Assembly (NCBI RefSeq): GCF_002287175.1
Contig: NZ_LMVM01000041.1
Location: 52,394 to 116,393, forward strand
Direction of reading: 5' to 3'
DNA from: Methanobacterium bryantii
Lineage (GTDB): Archaea; Methanobacteriota; Methanobacteria; Methanobacteriales; Methanobacteriaceae
Length of the DNA stretch: 64,000 bases
The notes beneath the pieces are model-generated. The model was given only the letters and a program-made list of their open reading frames with translations. It was not told where the DNA came from and ran no database searches. Shown one piece after another: positions 26,521 through 35,808 of this stretch (the stretch's first letter is position 1; the number at the start of each line of letters is the position of its first letter). Both the position numbers and the translations under genes were made by a program.

Positions 26521-27213
26521 TTACTGTTTGAATCCGCAATAAACTGCAAGATGGTAATATTTCCAGATTATATCTACATCTTTAAAACCAATCTTACGAA
26601 GCCAGTCAAGATGATCAGTTATTTTTACAGGATGATCTTCTGTTTCGGCAGCAGGTACCCATTTTTCTTCTATTTCTTTCATGCTGATGCTTAAGTTCAT
26701 GAATTCTTTCCATTTAGCAGTATATACTTCCTGTAACTGTTTATTTGATGCTAAAACGGCATCCGCATTTAAAAATACTCCTCCATGGGTCAGAGCTTCG
26801 TATATTTTTTTGTAAAATCTTTTCTTATCTTCATCTGTTGCAAGGTGATGCAGTGCCAGTGAAGAAACAATTACATCATATTTTTCAGTGAAATTATATT
26901 CATAAAAATCACCTACAGTATATTCTATGCCATTGTAATCCTGTAATTTTAATTTAGCCATTTCTATCATATTTGCAGCTAAATCGAGACAGGTTACTTT
27001 GGCATTTTTAAATTGTTCCTTCAATGTTTGGGTTACAGTCCCAGTACCACAGCCGAGGTCAAGAACTTTTACAGAAGCATCCTGTTCAAAGGGAATGGAA
27101 CTGATTAATGCATTTATCATGTCTTTATAATGTGGAATTAATTTAAGGATAACTTCATCAAATTCGGAGGATTCTTCTTCAAAATGAGCCTTTACTTTAT
27201 CGCTTTTTTTCAA
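26521..27213 (-). CDS. Class I SAM-dependent methyltransferase
   Basis: 230 residues. Motif I VLDLGCGTGTVTQTL at about residues 50-64, acidic motif II VTCLDLAANMIEMA, and a DVIVSSLALHHL motif IV. The middle insert (residues 160-200) is typical of UbiE/Trans-aconitate-like small-molecule methyltransferases. The substrate cannot be told. It stands alone, with AT-rich gaps of about 130 bases on both sides; GGTGAA precedes its ATG. Confidence 0.85.
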   Translation of the reverse strand: MKKSDKVKAHFEEESSEFDEVILKLIPHYKDMINALISSIPFEQDASVKVLDLGCGTGTVTQTLKEQFKNAKVTCLDLAANMIEMAKLKLQDYNGIEYTVGDFYEYNFTEKYDVIVSSLALHHLATDEDKKRFYKKIYEALTHGGVFLNADAVLASNKQLQEVYTAKWKEFMNLSISMKEIEEKWVPAAETEDHPVKITDHLDWLRKIGFKDVDIIWKYYHLAVYCGFKQ

Positions 27214-27343
27214 AATAATTCACCTTTAAAAATTAAATGATACAGTTAAATATTATACTTTTTTAGTATAATATTAGAATTTTAGTGGATTTAAAATGAG
27301 CTATTGAATTACAAAAAAAGAATTATAAAAAAAGAATAGGGAT

Positions 27344-29062
27344 TTACTTTATTACCATTAAGGTATCTCCTGCGTTTACAGTGTCCCCTTCTTTAATGAA
27401 GATTTCTTTTACAGTTCCGGAGCTTGTGGCATGGATATCATTTTCCATTTTCATAGCTTCTAAGACAGCGACCACATCTCCTTCATTCACATTATCTCCT
27501 TTATCAACTTTGAGTTTAAGTATCATTCCCTGCATTGTAGAAGTTATTCCTCCTTCAACAGGGCCTGTAGGTCCTTGGGAGCCTTCTGATTCTATTTCCA
27601 TGTAACCTACTGGTTTCACTTTAACATTAAAGATTTCACCATCTACATCTACAGCATATTCTGTAGGGATTCCAGTTGGTGCTTCGCAGGAATCAGCTTC
27701 TACAGGTGGTGCAAGTGGTTCTTCTTCACAATCACCACGTAAGAATTTTGGAGCAACAGCAGGATAAAGAGCATATGTTAAAATATCCTCTTCTTTTTTA
27801 ATAATTCCTAATTCTTCTCCTTTTTCTTTGCATTTTTCAAGCTGAGGTTTAAGTAAGTCCGCAGGTCTTACGGTTATTGGTTTTTCATCACCAATGATTT
27901 TTTTCATGATATTTTCATCAACAGGTGCCGGAGGTTTTCCATATAATCCTTTCAGATAATCTTTAACCTCTTTAGTGACAGATTTATACCTTTCTCCACC
28001 TAATACATTCATAACTGCTTGAATTCCAACTATCTGACTTGTTGGGGTTACAAGAGGAGGATATCCAAGGTCTTTTCTAACTCGAGGTACCTCTTCAAGC
28101 ACATCCTCGTATCTATCAAGTGCATTTTGGACCTTAAGCTGTGATACAAAATTTGACAGCATTCCACCAGGTATCTGATAAATTAAAACTTCGGTATCTA
28201 CTTTTTCAGCAATAGGGTCTAAAATACTGCTGTACTTTTTACGTATTTCTTCAAAATACTTTTTGATATTTGTAAGAAGTTTTAGGTCAAGTCCTGTATC
28301 ATAAGGAGTACCTTGAAGGGCTGCTACCATACTTTCAGTTGGCGGCTGGGATGTACCCCATGAAAGAGGTGAAATAGCAGTATCTAAAATATCTACCCCT
28401 GCTTGACAGGCAGCATAGTAACTCATAGGTGTCATACCGCTTGTGCAGTGACAGTGCAAGTTTATTTTTAGATTTGTTTCTTCTTTAAGGGCAGTTATTA
28501 ATTCATAAGTATCATGTGGTGTTATTAAACCAGCCATATCTTTTATGGCTACTGAATCACATTCTAATGCTTCTAATTCTTTTGCAAATTCTACATATTT
28601 TTCCACAGTATGAAAAGGACTTACTGTATATGAGATTACTCCCTGTACGTGTGCATTCTGTTCTTTTGCAACTTTAATGGAGTATTCCATGTTTCTTATA
28701 TCATTTAATGCATCGAATATTCTGAAAACATCTACTCCATTTTCATAGGATTTCTCAACAAATTTTCGTACTACATCGTCAGGGTAATGTTTGTACCCTA
28801 CCAAATTTTGACCACGAAGTAACATTTGAATAGGAGTTTTTTTAAGGTGTTCTTTAAGCTCTATAAGCCTTTCCCATGGGTCTTCATTTAAATAGCGTAT
28901 GCATGTATCAAATGTTGCTCCACCCCATGCTTCCATTGAAAAAAATCCTACTTTGTCCATTTCTTCAGCAATTGGCAACATATCTCTAGTTCTCATTCTT
29001 GTCGCCAAGAGAGATTGATGTGCATCTCTGAATGCTGTTTCTATGATTTCTATCTTTTTCAT
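27344..29062 (-). CDS. pycB: Pyruvate carboxylase subunit B
   Basis: 572 residues from ATG 29062 (GAGGGT upstream; a GTG at 29074 is less likely). Carboxyltransferase TIM barrel first (ETAFRDAHQSLLATRMRT at the start, then DSVAIKDMAGLITP and NLHCHCTSGMTP), a conserved PYC/OADA linker domain, then a biotinyl domain with EAMKMEND near residue 540. With PycA (not in this window) it makes oxaloacetate from pyruvate for biosynthesis. The two-subunit form is usual in Methanobacteriales. Confidence 0.93.
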   Translation of the reverse strand: MKKIEIIETAFRDAHQSLLATRMRTRDMLPIAEEMDKVGFFSMEAWGGATFDTCIRYLNEDPWERLIELKEHLKKTPIQMLLRGQNLVGYKHYPDDVVRKFVEKSYENGVDVFRIFDALNDIRNMEYSIKVAKEQNAHVQGVISYTVSPFHTVEKYVEFAKELEALECDSVAIKDMAGLITPHDTYELITALKEETNLKINLHCHCTSGMTPMSYYAACQAGVDILDTAISPLSWGTSQPPTESMVAALQGTPYDTGLDLKLLTNIKKYFEEIRKKYSSILDPIAEKVDTEVLIYQIPGGMLSNFVSQLKVQNALDRYEDVLEEVPRVRKDLGYPPLVTPTSQIVGIQAVMNVLGGERYKSVTKEVKDYLKGLYGKPPAPVDENIMKKIIGDEKPITVRPADLLKPQLEKCKEKGEELGIIKKEEDILTYALYPAVAPKFLRGDCEEEPLAPPVEADSCEAPTGIPTEYAVDVDGEIFNVKVKPVGYMEIESEGSQGPTGPVEGGITSTMQGMILKLKVDKGDNVNEGDVVAVLEAMKMENDIHATSSGTVKEIFIKEGDTVNAGDTLMVIK

Positions 29063-29305
29063 AGTGACCCTCACGGTAAGTTTGAATATATCATTATAAT
29101 CAGTCTTTATATAGTTAGTCTAAACTGTCATATATACCCTATTTCTTTAAGTTATGATGGGTATGTAAAATTTTTTAAAAAGTAGATCATTAATTAAGCT
29201 AATTTATGGTAGTAAATAATATTTAAAATGATTTGGTTATCTAATATTTAAACATATTTAAACTTATTCAATTTTACTACTTTACCTAATCTAAAATTTT
29301 ATATG

Positions 29306-30880
29306 TCAATATTCAACTTTACAAATTATGAAATCATTGTTTTCGTATACCACTTTGGCATAATTTGGAATTATTTCGTTAATATGTGCAGATATGTTCC
29401 CGCTGTAATAATAAAGATAACCAAATTGAGAATTAACTGGTTTTGCATATATAGTTTTATTTTTGGATGTGAAAGTCAATCTTTTGTCGTATACAATGTA
29501 ACCTATATTTTCTTTTTCAAAAACAGATTTAGAAGTGCTTTTATTGAATTTTCCAAACCCATAATGAATGGGCATCGATGATTCGGTAGCTATGAAATAT
29601 CCGGAATAGATATTGGATATAAGAATAGATCTACTTTTATTTCCGTTCTCATTGAACCATTTTGCTATATCTACTTCTGAATCAGTTGGAGGGGCAATTT
29701 GGAGATATCCAAATTCATTTGTAGTTCCAAATTTTGCTATTTTTGGATTATCTACAGTTAGAATCCCTAAAAAAGTAGATAATGCGAAAATACTTATTAA
29801 AAATACTGATCTAAATGATCTGGATGAAAATAATTTATACTCCTTAAATTTATAATAAACCTGACTTAATCCGAATCCGCCCAGTATTGAGAGAGGTATG
29901 AGTAAATAGATTAAAACTCTGTATGATATAACATTTATACCAAACCAATAAGCGTTACTTAATAAAAACATAGTTAAAATCCATATAAAAATAAATAAAT
30001 GTTTCTTTTCCATTTGTTTCAGCGCGAAAAGTGTTCCTATGGCTGCAAATATTAAAATTAATGAACCAATATTTCCAAGGTAAGATATTACGCTCATAGG
30101 TTGATTATAACTCAATGTAGCTGTATATCCAATTATGGAAAGCCCGTGGTGTATGATGTTGTAAAAGATGTCTGGTTTAAATAAAAAGAGAATAATTATA
30201 CTGCAAATTATTAATGCAACTAAAAATACGAGAAAAGCTCCATAATTTTTTAAAGTAGTTATATCCTTCTTTAAAAGCAAATCTAATATTGTAAAGGAAG
30301 TAATAACTAAAAACAAGCATAATGATGCAGCAGAATGTGTTGATATAACTAAAAGAAATAAGAATCCGGATATTAGGCTGTATTTTATTATCCTTTTGTC
30401 AATTGATTTATAGTATAAATAGACCGCAAGTGGTATAAATATTAATGCAAGATTTTCTGGAAGGGGCAGGATAATTCTAGTAATTAGATAGCTGGATAAT
30501 ATCAAAAAACCTGTTGCGATACCTGCAATTTTACCGTAAAACTTTGTTGCAACATATGACACTGATAAAACAATGAACATAGCTAAGATAGGCTGCATGA
30601 ATTTTGCAATCTGAAAGTAATCTAATTTTAAAAGTGTTCCTAAACCTGCAATTAAAAAGTGAAATAATGGGGGATAACCTATATTTAGCCCTGAAGGTGC
30701 ATTTAAAAGAGGATCTTTCAATACAAAACCGTACTGGATGTAAATTTGTGCATATTGTACATGATATATTATATCAAAGCTTAAAGGCCACCCGTATTTC
30801 AACGTTGGAATTAAAGCTATAAAAAATACTGCTATTGCTGGAATAATAAATGATATATTGTATATTCTCTTTAAATTCAT
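29306..30880 (-). CDS. Polytopic membrane protein, probable GT-C glycosyltransferase
   Basis: 524 residues from ATG 30880; earlier in-frame codons give an implausible N-terminus. About ten or more membrane helices. The first outside loop holds PLSFDIIYHVQYAQIYIQYG followed by NIGYPPLFHFL, the layout of GT-C enzymes that use dolichyl-phosphate sugars, with Asp as candidate catalytic acid. The C-terminal ~150 residues form an extracytoplasmic domain. It may decorate the envelope or N-glycan. No glycan genes lie nearby. Confidence 0.6.
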   Translation of the reverse strand: MNLKRIYNISFIIPAIAVFFIALIPTLKYGWPLSFDIIYHVQYAQIYIQYGFVLKDPLLNAPSGLNIGYPPLFHFLIAGLGTLLKLDYFQIAKFMQPILAMFIVLSVSYVATKFYGKIAGIATGFLILSSYLITRIILPLPENLALIFIPLAVYLYYKSIDKRIIKYSLISGFLFLLVISTHSAASLCLFLVITSFTILDLLLKKDITTLKNYGAFLVFLVALIICSIIILFLFKPDIFYNIIHHGLSIIGYTATLSYNQPMSVISYLGNIGSLILIFAAIGTLFALKQMEKKHLFIFIWILTMFLLSNAYWFGINVISYRVLIYLLIPLSILGGFGLSQVYYKFKEYKLFSSRSFRSVFLISIFALSTFLGILTVDNPKIAKFGTTNEFGYLQIAPPTDSEVDIAKWFNENGNKSRSILISNIYSGYFIATESSMPIHYGFGKFNKSTSKSVFEKENIGYIVYDKRLTFTSKNKTIYAKPVNSQFGYLYYYSGNISAHINEIIPNYAKVVYENNDFIICKVEY

Positions 30881-31124
30881 TGTACCACGTTGAATAAATA
30901 ACTTAATAACGGAACTATAGGTCTGAAGCAAAAGCGCTTGCACTATGATAGTGTTAATTAACTAATGTATGTTTTGCAAAAACTGTATATTATATCTATA
31001 GTAAATGTGCTAAATAGTCAAGGTTTTAAAAATTACTCAATTGCAGATAATTTCAGGACATAAAAATAACATGAATTTGATGAATTTTATTTTTTAAGAT
31101 TTTAATTGAATCGCAATAAAATAC

Positions 31125-31169
31125 GTTTCGATAGGCCTCTAATTGGTACAAAAACGGATCCTTCGAAAC
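31125..31169 (+). promoter_or_regulatory. Inverted repeat upstream of the nif TATA box
   Basis: GTTTCGA (31125-31131) and TCGAAAC (31163-31169) are exact complements 31 bases apart, the right arm touching the TATA box where the BRE should be. It may be two half-sites of a regulator, or the right arm alone may simply be the BRE. Confidence 0.3.
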
Positions 31170-31170
31170 A

Positions 31171-31217
31171 TTTATATGGGATAAAAACATAAGTGTTGTT
31201 GTCGGAAGTATGTTTCC
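31171..31217 (+). promoter_or_regulatory. nif operon promoter and NrpR operator
   Basis: TATA box TTTATAT at 31171-31177 predicts a start near 31197-31203. Directly after it, 31204-31217 reads GGAAGTATGTTTCC, an exact GGAA-N6-TTCC. That is the operator consensus of NrpR, the nitrogen repressor of methanogens, which is relieved by 2-oxoglutarate. A second TTCC half-site follows at 31221-31224. The nifH ATG is about 85 bases downstream. Confidence 0.7.
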
Positions 31218-31286
31218 TTATTCCGGCATGAGGAAAAAAATCAAAAAAATTCAAATTCATTTAAAAACAAAAGAATGAGGTCTATT

Positions 31287-32114
31287 ATGGTAAGAAAAAT
31301 CGCAATTTATGGAAAAGGTGGAATTGGAAAATCCACAACTACTCAAAATACAGCATCAGCTATGGCTCATTTCCACAACCAGAGGGTTATGATTCATGGT
31401 TGCGACCCTAAAGCAGATAGTACAAGAATGATTCTTAGGGGAAAAATGCAGACCACCATGATGGACACCCTTAGGGAAGAAGGAGAAGAAGCGTGTATGG
31501 ATCTCGACAATGTTATGTCAACAGGTTTTAAAGACATAAAATGTGTCGAATCTGGAGGTCCTGAACCTGGTGTTGGTTGTGCTGGTCGTGGTGTAATCAC
31601 TGCAATTACAATCATGGAACATTTGAAAGTCTACGATGACAATGACTTCGTTTTCTTTGATGTTCTTGGTGATGTTGTTTGTGGTGGATTTGCAATGCCT
31701 ATACGAGACGGTAAAGCTGAAGAAATTTATGTTGTAGCATCTGGAGAGATGATGGCGCTTTACGCAGCAAACAACCTGTGTAAAGGTATGGTAAAATACG
31801 CTGAACAGAGCGGTGTAAGACTTGGAGGAATAATCTGTAACAGTAGGAACGTGGATGGAGAAAAAGAACTTCTGGAAGAGTTTTGTAAACGTATAGGAAC
31901 TCAGATGATCCATTTTGTTCCAAGGGACAACATCGTGCAAAAAGCAGAATTTAACAAAAAAACAGTAGTGGACTTTAATGCAGAATGTAATCAAGCTCAT
32001 GAATACTCGGAATTAGCCCGTAAAATTATAGAAAACGATAATTTCGTAATTCCAGATCCAATGACCATGGATGAACTGGAAGAAATGGTTGTAAGCTATG
32101 GTTTAATGGATTAA
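31287..32114 (+). CDS. nifH: Nitrogenase iron protein
   Basis: 275 residues from ATG 31287, the usual NifH length, with GAGGT upstream (an ATG at 31275 would add four residues). The homodimer carries one 4Fe-4S cluster and passes electrons to NifDK with ATP hydrolysis. P-loop YGKGGIGKSTT; cluster ligands in GVGCAGRGV and DVLGDVVCGGF. The Arg of CAGRG is present; whether it is ADP-ribosylated here is unknown. First gene of the operon. Confidence 0.97.
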   Translation: MVRKIAIYGKGGIGKSTTTQNTASAMAHFHNQRVMIHGCDPKADSTRMILRGKMQTTMMDTLREEGEEACMDLDNVMSTGFKDIKCVESGGPEPGVGCAGRGVITAITIMEHLKVYDDNDFVFFDVLGDVVCGGFAMPIRDGKAEEIYVVASGEMMALYAANNLCKGMVKYAEQSGVRLGGIICNSRNVDGEKELLEEFCKRIGTQMIHFVPRDNIVQKAEFNKKTVVDFNAECNQAHEYSELARKIIENDNFVIPDPMTMDELEEMVVSYGLMD

Positions 32115-32137
32115 GCAGTGCAATGGAGAGAATAAAA

Positions 32138-32455
32138 ATGAAAATGATAAGGGCTATACTGAGGCCAGATAAGGTTGAAGAAGTCGTAGATGCATTATCT
32201 GATGCAGGACATGTTGCTTTAACTAAAATGGATGTTATTGGGAGAGGTAAACAGAAGGGAATTCGCCTGGATAATATTTACTATGACGAACTTCCAAAGG
32301 TAATGCTTCTGCTGGTAACTCCAACTGAAAAAATTGATGATGTAGTTGAGATCATCAATGAAACTGCATTTACTGGAAACTTTGGGGATGGAAAAATATT
32401 CATAAGCCCTGTAGAAGAAGCTTATACTGTAAGAACTCGAAGTAAAGGATTATGA
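32138..32455 (+). CDS. nifI1: Nitrogenase PII-like regulator NifI1
   Basis: 105 residues from ATG 32138, with GGAGAG seven bases upstream. Starts MKMIRAILRP as NifI1 proteins do. PII-type trimeric fold with the C-terminal GDGKIFISPVEEAYTVRT strand. With NifI2 it binds NifDK and switches off activity after ammonium addition; 2-oxoglutarate and ATP release it. Lying between nifH and nifD is diagnostic of archaeal-type nif operons. Confidence 0.93.
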   Translation: MKMIRAILRPDKVEEVVDALSDAGHVALTKMDVIGRGKQKGIRLDNIYYDELPKVMLLLVTPTEKIDDVVEIINETAFTGNFGDGKIFISPVEEAYTVRTRSKGL

Positions 32456-32463
32456 GGGTCTCT

Positions 32464-32832
32464 ATGAAAGAAATAGTAGCAATTATTCGACCTAACAAAA
32501 TTAACCGGACAAAAGAGGTGCTCGATGCTTTAGGTTTTCCTGCCATGACTGCAAATGCAGTTTTTGGGAGAGGAAGGCAGAAAGCAATCCTTGGGGAAGT
32601 GACCTTTGATGTACAGGATAAAAATCTTTGTAAAGAAGAAGGAAGCATGCGTTACGTTCCTAAAAGAATGATATCCCTGGTTGTCCCTGATGAAGATGCT
32701 TCTTTGGTGGTTGAATCTATAATGAAAGTAAACAAAACTGGTCAGATTGGAGACGGTAAAATATTTGTTTGCCCAATAGAAGAGGCAGTTAGAGTTAGAA
32801 CAAAAGAAACAGGAGAAGACGCAATTTTGTAA
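32464..32832 (+). CDS. nifI2: Nitrogenase PII-like regulator NifI2
   Basis: 122 residues from ATG 32464, with GAGGGT upstream; an ATG at 32452 overlaps the nifI1 stop. Begins MKEIVAIIRPNK and carries a longer T-loop than NifI1 (about residues 36-64, with the RYVPKRM segment), then GDGKIFVCPIEEAVRVRT. Works as a complex with NifI1 on dinitrogenase. nifD follows after a 53-base gap. Confidence 0.93.
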   Translation: MKEIVAIIRPNKINRTKEVLDALGFPAMTANAVFGRGRQKAILGEVTFDVQDKNLCKEEGSMRYVPKRMISLVVPDEDASLVVESIMKVNKTGQIGDGKIFVCPIEEAVRVRTKETGEDAIL

Positions 32833-32885
32833 ATTAATAAAATTGCACTCTTTTATTTATAATTAAATTTATAAGGAGATTAAAA

Positions 32886-34331
32886 ATGCCTTTCAAACTT
32901 TTTGAGGTGTCTAAACCTATCCCTGAGAGGAAAGAACACACATATGTAAAACACTGTGGGGATCCTGAGGACTGCCTTCCTAAATGTAATTCAAAGACCA
33001 TTCCGGGTTCTATGACAGAGAGGGGATGTGCATTTGCCGGAGCTAAAGGTGTTATAACTGGAGCTATAAAGGATGTAGCTCATATTGTACACTCTCCTGT
33101 GGGATGTACAGCTTACGGTTATGGGACAAAAAGGTACCCAACAACCACAGATATGCCAGACGGCAGTCAATTCCCTATAAAAGATTTTAATATCAAATAC
33201 ATCATTGGAACAGATTTACAGGAATCAGATGTAGTATTTGGTGGAATGAAAAAGCTACGTCAAGCTATACTTGACACTAATAAAGAATTCCCATTCGTTA
33301 GTGCAATTTACCTGTATGCAACATGTACTACTGGACTTATAGGCGATGATTTAGATGCTGTAGCTAAAGAAATGGAAGAAGAATTAGGGAAACCGATCAT
33401 AGCATTTAATGCACCAGGGTTTGCTGGGCCAACCCAATCTAAAGGGCACACCATTGGAAACAATGTCTTATTTAGTAAATTGGTAGGTACAACAGAGCCG
33501 CCAGCAACTACTCCCTATGATATAAACCTCATCGGTGAGTACAATATTGATGGAGACCTCTGGTTGCTTAAAGATTACTTTAAAGAAATAGGAATAAATG
33601 TCTTGAGCACTTTCACAGGTGACTGCTGTCATGATGAAATCGGGTGGATGCACAGGGCAAAATTAAGCGTGGTAAGGTGTCAGAGATCTTCTACTTACAT
33701 AGCAAAAATGATAGAAGACAAATATGGTATTCCTTACATGAAAACTGACTTTTTCAGTACCAAATACTGTGCAGAAAACTTAAAAACTGTAGCAAGATTC
33801 TTTGGTCTGGAAGATAAAGCGGATGAATTAATTGCTAAAAAAATGGCTGAAGTAGGTCCTGAATTAGAATTTTATAGAAAGAAATTAGCTGGAAAAAAAG
33901 CGTTTATCTTTTCTGGCGGACCTAAAAGTTATCACCTTTCTGTTCCATTACAGGAAGAGTTAGATATGGACGTCACTGGTGTTTCATCTATGTTTGAACA
34001 CGAAGATGGATTTGAAAAGATGAAAAGCAGGTTAGACGAAGGAAAACTCGTAATAGATGATCCTAATGCACTTGAACTGGAAGAACTAATCGAAGATTAT
34101 GATATAGATCTGATTATGGGCGGTGTAAAAGAGAAGTACTTTGTCCATAAATTGGGAATACCATGTCTATTGATTCACTCATATGAAAACGGACCATACA
34201 TCGGATTTGAAGGATTTGTGAACCTTGCAAGAGATATGTACACTGCTATTTACAATCCTGTATGGAATATGCTTGAATTTGAAGAGACTGAAGAACCAGA
34301 TGTACCAAACGTTGAAGAGGAGGCAAAATAA
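32886..34331 (+). CDS. nifD: Nitrogenase MoFe protein alpha chain
   Basis: 481 residues, with AAGGAGA before the ATG. Cluster ligands can be placed: P-cluster Cys in ERGCAFAGAKG, SPVGCTAYG and YATCTTGLIGDD; FeMo-co Cys in LSVVRCQRSSTYI and cofactor His in LLIHSYENGPY. The Gln and His of the active-site pocket are kept in GPTQSKGHTIGN. The N-terminus (MPFKLFEVSKPIPERKEH) and GFEGFVNLARDMY look rather like VnfD/AnfD, a feature of methanogen NifD, but no G-subunit gene follows, so a molybdenum enzyme is favoured. Overlaps nifK by one base. Confidence 0.93.
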   Translation: MPFKLFEVSKPIPERKEHTYVKHCGDPEDCLPKCNSKTIPGSMTERGCAFAGAKGVITGAIKDVAHIVHSPVGCTAYGYGTKRYPTTTDMPDGSQFPIKDFNIKYIIGTDLQESDVVFGGMKKLRQAILDTNKEFPFVSAIYLYATCTTGLIGDDLDAVAKEMEEELGKPIIAFNAPGFAGPTQSKGHTIGNNVLFSKLVGTTEPPATTPYDINLIGEYNIDGDLWLLKDYFKEIGINVLSTFTGDCCHDEIGWMHRAKLSVVRCQRSSTYIAKMIEDKYGIPYMKTDFFSTKYCAENLKTVARFFGLEDKADELIAKKMAEVGPELEFYRKKLAGKKAFIFSGGPKSYHLSVPLQEELDMDVTGVSSMFEHEDGFEKMKSRLDEGKLVIDDPNALELEELIEDYDIDLIMGGVKEKYFVHKLGIPCLLIHSYENGPYIGFEGFVNLARDMYTAIYNPVWNMLEFEETEEPDVPNVEEEAK

Positions 34332-35713
34332 TGAGCATGAATCTTATAGAAAAAGACAGAGTAGCTACAATTAATCCTCTAAAAACCTGTCAGCCGCTGG
34401 GAGCAATGTGGGCTGTCACTGGGATTAGCAGGGCGGTTCCTTTAGTTCACGGTTCTCAAGGATGCTCAGCGTTCGTTAGATACTGCCTTTCTCGTCATTT
34501 CAGGGAGCCTTCTGAAATTGCTGTAACATCCCTTCACGAGGATGCGGCAGTTTTTGGTGGAAGAAAAAATCTTGTTGAGGGTATCCAGAACGTTGCAATA
34601 AGGCTTAAACCTGATTTCATTGGCGTAATTACCACATGTTCCAGTGAGATAATCGGTGATGATGTAATTGGGTTTATAAAAACAGCAAAAGGAGAACTTA
34701 AAGAAAAAATTGGTGAAGAAGCAGTTGAAAAAATAAAAATTATACCAATAAGTACTCCAAGTTTCGTTGAAACACACCTTAAAGGCTACGATAATACAAT
34801 TAAAGCTTTGGCTGATTACGTAGCTGAACCTTCGCAGCCCAATGAAAAGATAAATATAATTCCTGGAATGGTAAACCCTGGAGATATACGTGAAATAAAA
34901 CACATGCTCAGACTCATGGATATTGAAAGCATAGTCCTTGCGGATATTTCCGATCCATTTGATGCGCCACTCCGGCCATCTACAACTGAATACAAGCCGT
35001 ATTATCCAAAAGGAGGAACAACTGTAGATGAAATCGTTGATTCAGCAAACAGTGTAGGTACCATATCTCTTACTAAGTATGCGGGTTCAGGTGCTTTATC
35101 TCTGGAGAAAAAATATAATGTTCCTGCAGAACTGGGTCCAATTCCTATAGGTGTTCGAAATACTGATCAATTCCTTAGGAACTTGAAAAAACTCACTGGT
35201 CAAGATATTCCTGATTCGATCTTGGATGAAAGAGGTTTACTGATAGATTCCATGGCGGATGTAGCTTCAAGATATCTCTTTGATAAAACGGTAGCTATCT
35301 ATGGAGATCCTGAAATCACCTCTGGAATAGCAAGGTTCGTTGGGGAACTTGGTATGGAACCGAAACTGGTTCTTACTGGATCTAAAAGTCAGGAATTTGT
35401 TAAAGACATAGAAAAAGTAGCCAAAGAAACTGGAGCTGAGATAGATACCATGATTGATCAGGATTTAAGGTCAATGGAAGTGTATCTCAAGGACAATCCT
35501 GTGGATCTGATGATAGGAGGATCAGATGCAAGGCTTATGGCTAAAGAAAATGATATTCCTCTGGTAAGAGTCGGATACCCGGTTTATGACCGTGTAGGAT
35601 ACCACAGGCGCCCTATAGTTGGGTACAATGGTGGTATTCAGCTTATGGATCTGATAACTAACACAGTACTTGAAAAATACTATGAACCAGAACACTGGAA
35701 ACTCCAGCAGTAG
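34331..35713 (+). CDS. nifK: Nitrogenase MoFe protein beta chain
   Basis: 460 residues, with GAGGAGG before the ATG, which overlaps the nifD stop. Forms the alpha2-beta2 protein with NifD and holds half of each P-cluster: Cys in KTCQPLGAMWA, HGSQGCSAFVRYCLSRHFRE and TTCSSEIIGDD. A short-type NifK without the long N-terminal extension of Azotobacter, as is usual for archaea. A 95-base gap with an eight-T run follows before nifE. Confidence 0.94.
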   Translation: MSMNLIEKDRVATINPLKTCQPLGAMWAVTGISRAVPLVHGSQGCSAFVRYCLSRHFREPSEIAVTSLHEDAAVFGGRKNLVEGIQNVAIRLKPDFIGVITTCSSEIIGDDVIGFIKTAKGELKEKIGEEAVEKIKIIPISTPSFVETHLKGYDNTIKALADYVAEPSQPNEKINIIPGMVNPGDIREIKHMLRLMDIESIVLADISDPFDAPLRPSTTEYKPYYPKGGTTVDEIVDSANSVGTISLTKYAGSGALSLEKKYNVPAELGPIPIGVRNTDQFLRNLKKLTGQDIPDSILDERGLLIDSMADVASRYLFDKTVAIYGDPEITSGIARFVGELGMEPKLVLTGSKSQEFVKDIEKVAKETGAEIDTMIDQDLRSMEVYLKDNPVDLMIGGSDARLMAKENDIPLVRVGYPVYDRVGYHRRPIVGYNGGIQLMDLITNTVLEKYYEPEHWKLQQ

Positions 35714-35808
35714 ATTAATAGATAGATGGGCTCGATTGGGCCTATTGTATTTTTTTTAGATTATTTAACTAATTAAGGAGAAATATTTAGAATTTAGGGG
35801 TATTTATA
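35714..35808 (+). promoter_or_regulatory. nifK-nifE spacer with T-run
   Basis: The only sizeable gap after nifD. It contains the G/C-rich TGGGCTCGATTGGGCCTAT, then a run of eight T (about 35750-35757), then an AT-rich stretch before AGGGGT and nifE. It could be a partial terminator or processing point lowering expression of nifE/N/X relative to the structural genes. No GGAA-N6-TTCC site is seen. Confidence 0.35.

Noticed and set aside
31394..32000. Minus-strand open frames inside nifH
   Set aside because: Shadow frames of a strongly conserved coding sequence; compositions are atypical and no start signals exist.
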